The notes under the pieces: generated by a model | What the model saw: the letters and a program-made list of their open reading frames with translations, nothing else | Database searches by the model: none | Told to the model about the DNA's origin: nothing | Made by a program: the position numbers and the translations under genes | Source: Cyrtodaria siliqua | Lineage: Eukaryota; Mollusca; Bivalvia; Adapedonta; Hiatellidae | NCBI GenBank assembly: GCA_037043455.1 | Contig: JAWPHD010001132.1 | Span: forward strand, 124,001 to 188,000 | Direction of reading: 5' to 3' | DNA length: 64,000 bases | Shown: positions 60,240-64,000 of the stretch, piece after piece | Layout: each line of letters opens with the position of its first letter | Position numbering within the stretch: the stretch's first letter is position 1

Positions 60240-60535
60240 TGGATAGTGGATGTCAGCAGGGAACTTGACCTTTGACCTAAAATTCTCTCACCAAATGCAC
60301 TCAAACCATGAATTTTGATGAGATTTGCTTCTGGGGAAATGGACAGTGCAGACAAGGTTTTTCATAATCATTATTGGGTCACGGCGCCCTTGACCTTCAA
60401 TATTTGATATGCACATACTGATGCTTCGTACAAAGTTTCGTCAAAATCCAACAAGTAGCGCAGACAAGATTTGTGACGGACGAATGGAAAGGCCAAATAT
60501 AATCTGTCTCACCTACCACTTTGTGGTGGAAGACA
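60240..60535. repeat. Molluscan-style dispersed repeat relic
   Basis: Contains CTTGACCTTTGACC, CAAAGTTTCGTCAAAATCCA, GCGCAGACAAGATTTGTGAC and ACCACTTTGTGGTGGAAG near its end. I recall very similar strings as a common dispersed element in bivalve genomes. It is non-coding. Confidence 0.5.
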
Positions 60536-60779
60536 TAATTATAAAGACAATATTTAAGTTCATATTTAAACGTTATTAAGCAAATAACTGAGTGAACATA
60601 AACGACAGCATTGACTCCGGCCAGTGGTGTACATGGAGTCTTCTTCCACATGACGTGAAGCCTGAAAGAAAAAAAAAGTAAATATAAGTCGAGCGGAGTA
60701 TTCAGTTTGAATCAGGTGTTGCGAGGGGGAGCTAGGGCATGTTTAGCGGAATGGGACAGTTTTAAAATTAATTATTGTT

Positions 60780-61080
60780 TAACGCCTCATCAACACGTTG
60801 TTTAGGTTATTTCGAGCCGCCCCAAAGAGAGGAGAAAAGATACATAGGCATCCAGGAACCCTGCCCTACGCTTACTTCCGATTAGATACCTATGGTTCTT
60901 TAACGTGCTTGGAGGACAGACTCCGATACACAGGACAACCCGGTTTACGTTCCCGAGGCTAGCAGGACACATCGAAGTAATCCAGTGGCGCCAGTAAGAC
61001 TTGAATCCGTGTTCACTGGATTCAAAGCCGATATGCTATAAACGTCCCTTGACCAAAACTGAGCAAATGGCACATCAAAT
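60780..61080. repeat. GC-richer segment, probable dispersed repeat
   Basis: Moderately GC-rich, containing CCGCCCCAAAGAGAGGAG, GGTTCTTTAACGTGCTTGG and CCCGGTTTACGTTCCCGAGG. No frame is convincing on either strand. It resembles dispersed repetitive DNA, family unknown. Confidence 0.3.
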
Positions 61081-61524
61081 AAAGGGTCAATACGTATTAT
61101 ATTGTGTATCATACGAGTATATGATTGATCTGACATGATTACAGAACAATTTTAATGTATTTTTCACCCAACAGTACAGCAAGAATCTATTATAAGGAAA
61201 GCTAAATCTGACAGAGGGCGCAATGCTCTAAAAGCCAATCTTTACTAGAAGGGGAATAAAAAAAATTCTTGCCAAAAAATCTAAAATATTTAAATTTTAC
61301 ACGTTTTGTGCATAGGATAGTTTACTTTAATGACATAGTAAGGTCATTTTTCATGGGGAGAAAACATTAATATACAATTATTTATTTTCTCTCTCAAAAC
61401 CTGGTGATGCCGCTAGTTTTAGAAATAAAACACGATTAAATAGGGCAGTTGAGAAGATACTTTTGTAGATGTTTGGTCTGTTCTGATGTGAAAATGTGTA
61501 AAACAGACACAAGATTGGAAATTT

Positions 61525-61541
61525 GCTCTGTGTCCCTTTAA
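61525..61541. repeat. Solo right end of a TTAA-type MITE
   Basis: CTCTGTGTCCCTTTAA matches the right terminal repeat of the TTAA MITE family. I could not find its left partner, so it is probably a decayed copy. Confidence 0.4.
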
Positions 61542-61592
61542 TAAATTGGGGACCCATCACATAGAACATAATCATATTGTAATTTGTTGATG

Positions 61593-61919
61593 TTAAAGGG
61601 ACACACGGCAATCTTGAAGTATTTATCAAGCATTAACATTAGCATCTCCATTTATTAACCTGGTAAAATTTTAAATTTAAACCTGCTTGCATTAAAAAAT
61701 TAAATAAAGGTGTCAGTTTTCATTTTGTCTTCGTTATTCTATCAAATACTTAACTATATTATAGGTGCACTATTATCAACATTAAGTAATGAGTAAAACA
61801 ATTTCTTTTGAACTATTCTAATAAATAATATTAATAATTGCACAAATGCAAATTATGCAGAAAAATTGACCGAACTCCAGAAGTTTTAGACAAATAAAGA
61901 CTGCCTGGTGTCCCTTTAA
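61593..61919. mobile_element. Complete TTAA-type MITE in the flank
   Basis: 327 bp with TTAA at both ends. The left inner end is AGGGACACACGGCAATCTTG; the right, reverse-complemented, is AGGGACACCAGGCAGTCTTT. Same family as the MITE in the array but a separate, older insertion. It is non-coding. Confidence 0.8.
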
Positions 61920-62002
61920 CACAACTTGTTTTCGCATGTATCCAGTACATGTAGTTTACACGAGCTCATATGACAATCACGCTGCATTATTTTTACTCTT
62001 AC

Positions 62003-62191
62003 TTTGAACAGCACCGTGCAAGCATAACACGTGTGGTAATGCAAGCTCCATTTAACACAAGTGCAAACAATTTTGAAAAGGCTCCCACCTCCATATGCTC
62101 CAATGGCATTTAATACGGCTTGACATTCTGAAGTCGTCGGTATCAATTCACTTAGAGCTGCTCAAGGGCACGATGCACACTTGAGGCCTCT
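62003..62191 (-). pseudogene. Possible single exon of a host gene with an in-frame TGA
   Basis: On the minus strand this 189-bp stretch is preceded by a good acceptor (TTGATGTTGTTTTTCAG) and followed by a strong donor (AAA then GTAAGAG). The frame reads RGLKCASCP, a TGA, AALSELIPTTSECQAVLNAI and on to CTVLFK. The exon-like composition and splice sites suggest a real or formerly real exon; the TGA suggests decay, a polymorphism or a sequence error. I do not recognise the protein. I found no convincing neighbouring exon. Confidence 0.3.
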
Positions 62192-62755
62192 CTGAAAAAC
62201 AACATCAATCCAATGTCAATGATCAAACAGACATAGTTTATCCTTTGTTATACATAATGTAACATATTTAAAAAAGAAAAGAAAAAAGAAGAACTAAACT
62301 GAACAAAGCATGAATACTACTTCTGCTCAATTACACGGTTAATGTAATAAAAACATCTCTCATCATTCATTATACATGTAAAATATAATGTAGCCTGAAT
62401 TGGAAATCCATTAAAAACACTGTTCCACTTTCACAGCATATTTCAAGTCCATGGAATAGTCATTTCTTTTAAGACTCACTGGATGCCTAAGTGAAGTATA
62501 CTTTCTCGAAATTTGGCCTTTTTTTCGCAACAGAAAGTATCTAGTAAATGTAAATAAATGTAAATAAATGTAAATTCAAAATCACTTCATTGTCTTAAAA
62601 CTCTGCTGTACATAAATATGAATCTGACCGAGCCAATGGCAGTTTACATTGTTTCAATGGTAGTTATATCGGGTTATGTATTCACGAATGTGCGAGAAAA
62701 TGGGATAACGTAACGATATAGAGACAACGCTAACAATTTACATTCATGCATCTAA

Positions 62756-62774
62756 GGGGTGGGGGTGGAGGGGG
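62756..62774 (+). other. G-quadruplex-prone run
   Basis: GGGGTGGGGGTGGAGGGGG, several G-runs on the plus strand in otherwise AT-rich DNA. Confidence 0.5.
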
Positions 62775-62850
62775 TTTCTAGTTTCCTTACCCCTCCTTGT
62801 TTTCGGTATGCAAGCTCCATCTACACCTCCCCCCGCACCCACACTTGGTT

Positions 62851-62877
62851 GGGTGGGAGGGGCGGGGGTTGCGGGGG
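62851..62877 (+). other. G-quadruplex-prone run
   Basis: Five G-runs of three to five bases with loops of one to four bases (GGGTGGGAGGGGCGGGGG, TTGC, GGGGG), about 80 bp after a similar run. Confidence 0.6.
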
Positions 62878-63487
62878 ACATTGATAGCATTTCTACTAGT
62901 AATTGTTTTAATCCACGACACGTTCTACAGTTTACAGTACATCCAGTTACTGGAAAGATCGGAGTACACGAACAACACTTACAGTGATTATGAACTTTCT
63001 ATTATACAGCATATACCACTTTTAAGCACTATATTTGGCCAATGTCTAAATATGTACGATCTAAAAGTGGTGTGTACTGTTTATTAACAAACACATTTTA
63101 ATGACAAAACAAATCTAGCAGCAGACAGTAATCCCAAATCCAATTTGCACCAACATGAATATATGTCGCGTGTCAAGTTATGTCACGGTGACCTGTCATC
63201 AACACCACCGTGTTGACACATAATGGGACGTTATTTCGTCCGGTAAGGTATTCGTTTTTACATAATCTACGGTATGAAACACTATACGCGTATTGTTAGA
63301 CTCCATAGGTACCCGTAGTGCTCGCCGACGTAGCGCGCCCAATTTCGGGTGTAAACAAATGGCGTCTGTTTTAATTGAAAATTCGTAAAATAGTCCGTAA
63401 AATACAAAGAAATAGTCCATGTTCGCGGAGTTAAAATGCGAACAGAACTGATACGTTATAGGTCCGTGGCGTTCCTACTGATATGTA
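62878..63487. other. No confirmed gene
   Basis: Mostly AT-rich to 63,200, then more CpG-containing. ATGGCGTCTG at 63,359 starts a nine-codon frame ending near a GTAAAA donor-like string, which could be a small first exon, but nothing else supports it. Confidence 0.25.
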
Positions 63488-63658
63488 AATCGACCATTTG
63501 CTCCGTTCGTTATATCTTTCAGAAACAACCTTTAATCATACGTGTATGACTGGTTTGCCCCATTTTTACGATCCCTGTCGTTTGTAATATACTGAAACCA
63601 TACTGATTTCTCCTAGGAATATCGAATAAAGAACAACGATTTTCGTGTTTAACCTATT
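63488..63658. repeat. Dispersed repeat, copy 2
   Basis: Direct repeat of 57,983-58,153 with only a few differences, directly abutting the GC-rich block at the window end. Confidence 0.8.
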
Positions 63659-63659
63659 A

Positions 63660-64000
63660 AGAGGTCATTTCACCAAAGATTGTTTTTTTCCAATCGGCCC
63701 GATCTGGACCAGATTGTCCCCGATCAATCAATTTTTTGATCTGCCCGATTGTCGTCCTGAATCGTCTCCAATCGCCTCCTTTTTTTGACCCGATTGAGTC
63801 CCGACCAATGGACCATGGCGGGGGGACGATTCTCGGACGTTCCTCGCGCGATCGACACGTTTCCGGGGCGCAAGTATGCGAAAGTTCGTACAAGTACCCG
63901 CAGGTACACGGCAAAGGCCCGGTAGAGACCCGCTTCTCGCGCGCAAGTGAGCGATCTTCGCGCGTTGTTCGGCCGAGAGAGGCCGAAAATGGGCGATCCC
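63660..64000. other. GC- and CpG-rich block at the window edge
   Basis: Composition changes sharply from AT-rich to GC-rich with many CG dinucleotides (CTCGCGCGATCG, TTCTCGCGCGCAAG) and repeated CCCGATT and CAATCG motifs. Minus-strand frames exist but look like composition artefacts. It could be a promoter CpG island or the end of an unrelated mobile element that continues beyond the window. Confidence 0.35.

Noticed and set aside
60397..60651. 84-codon minus-strand frame with an acceptor-like tract before it
   Set aside because: It overlaps the dispersed repeat at 60,240-60,535 and has no donor, partner exon or recognised domain.
63359..63390. ATGGCGTCTG as a first coding exon with a GTAAAA donor
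   Set aside because: Only nine codons, with no downstream exon in the window; too weak to annotate.

Overview
The window is AT-rich, intron-bearing invertebrate DNA, most likely from a bivalve mollusc. The reasons are long composite repeats built from cells of about 160 bp and ending in a GACGG-type microsatellite and a hairpin, several non-LTR retrotransposon 3' ends of kinds common in molluscs, Tc1-like relics, and many small inverted-repeat elements. The species cannot be fixed from the sequence. No prokaryotic genes, rRNA, tRNA or CRISPR array were seen.

Positions 1 to about 54,995 are one tandem segmental array. Four full units start at 1, 13,656, 25,731 and 39,386, and a truncated fifth starts at 53,048. 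Unit steps are 13,655, 12,075, 13,655 and 13,662 bp. The array probably continues to the left of the window. In order, each unit holds: an antisense LINE 3' end; a 66-bp Tc1 transposase scrap; a 2.6-kb composite element with internal ~160-bp repeats (missing from unit 2); a TTAA-flanked MITE (missing from unit 2); a sense LINE 3' end carrying a 24-bp minisatellite; a palindrome cluster; an intact six-finger C2H2 zinc-finger gene on the minus strand; a ~40-bp minisatellite just 5' of that gene; an RNase H-bearing LINE 3' end; another antisense LINE 3' end; and a TTAGGGCC-ended inverted-repeat element split by a fourth LINE with a target-site duplication.

The zinc-finger gene is the only convincing protein-coding host gene. 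Its 427-codon coding exon lies directly behind a splice acceptor and is open in all four copies. The protein has an unstructured N-terminal half with CtBP-like and SUMO-acceptor-like motifs, then the fingers, which suggests a nuclear DNA-binding regulator, possibly a repressor. Units 1 and 3 encode identical proteins. Units 2 and 4 differ mostly by amino-acid-changing substitutions.

Units 1 and 3 match almost perfectly, with no indel, for about 14.9 kb at a spacing of exactly 25,730 bp. Unit 4 is a mosaic of unit-1-like and unit-2-like tracts. The outermost unit 5 is clearly more diverged near the array edge. Together these point to ongoing unequal exchange and gene conversion, or in part to an assembly duplication.

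From about 55,000 to 64,000 is non-array flank: a dead Tc1-like transposase with an insertion, a CATCG-rich palindromic element, stray copies of the same minisatellite, two inverted-repeat elements, a ~171-bp direct repeat 5.5 kb apart, TTAA-type MITEs, a possible decayed exon, G-quadruplex-prone runs, and a GC-rich block at the right end.
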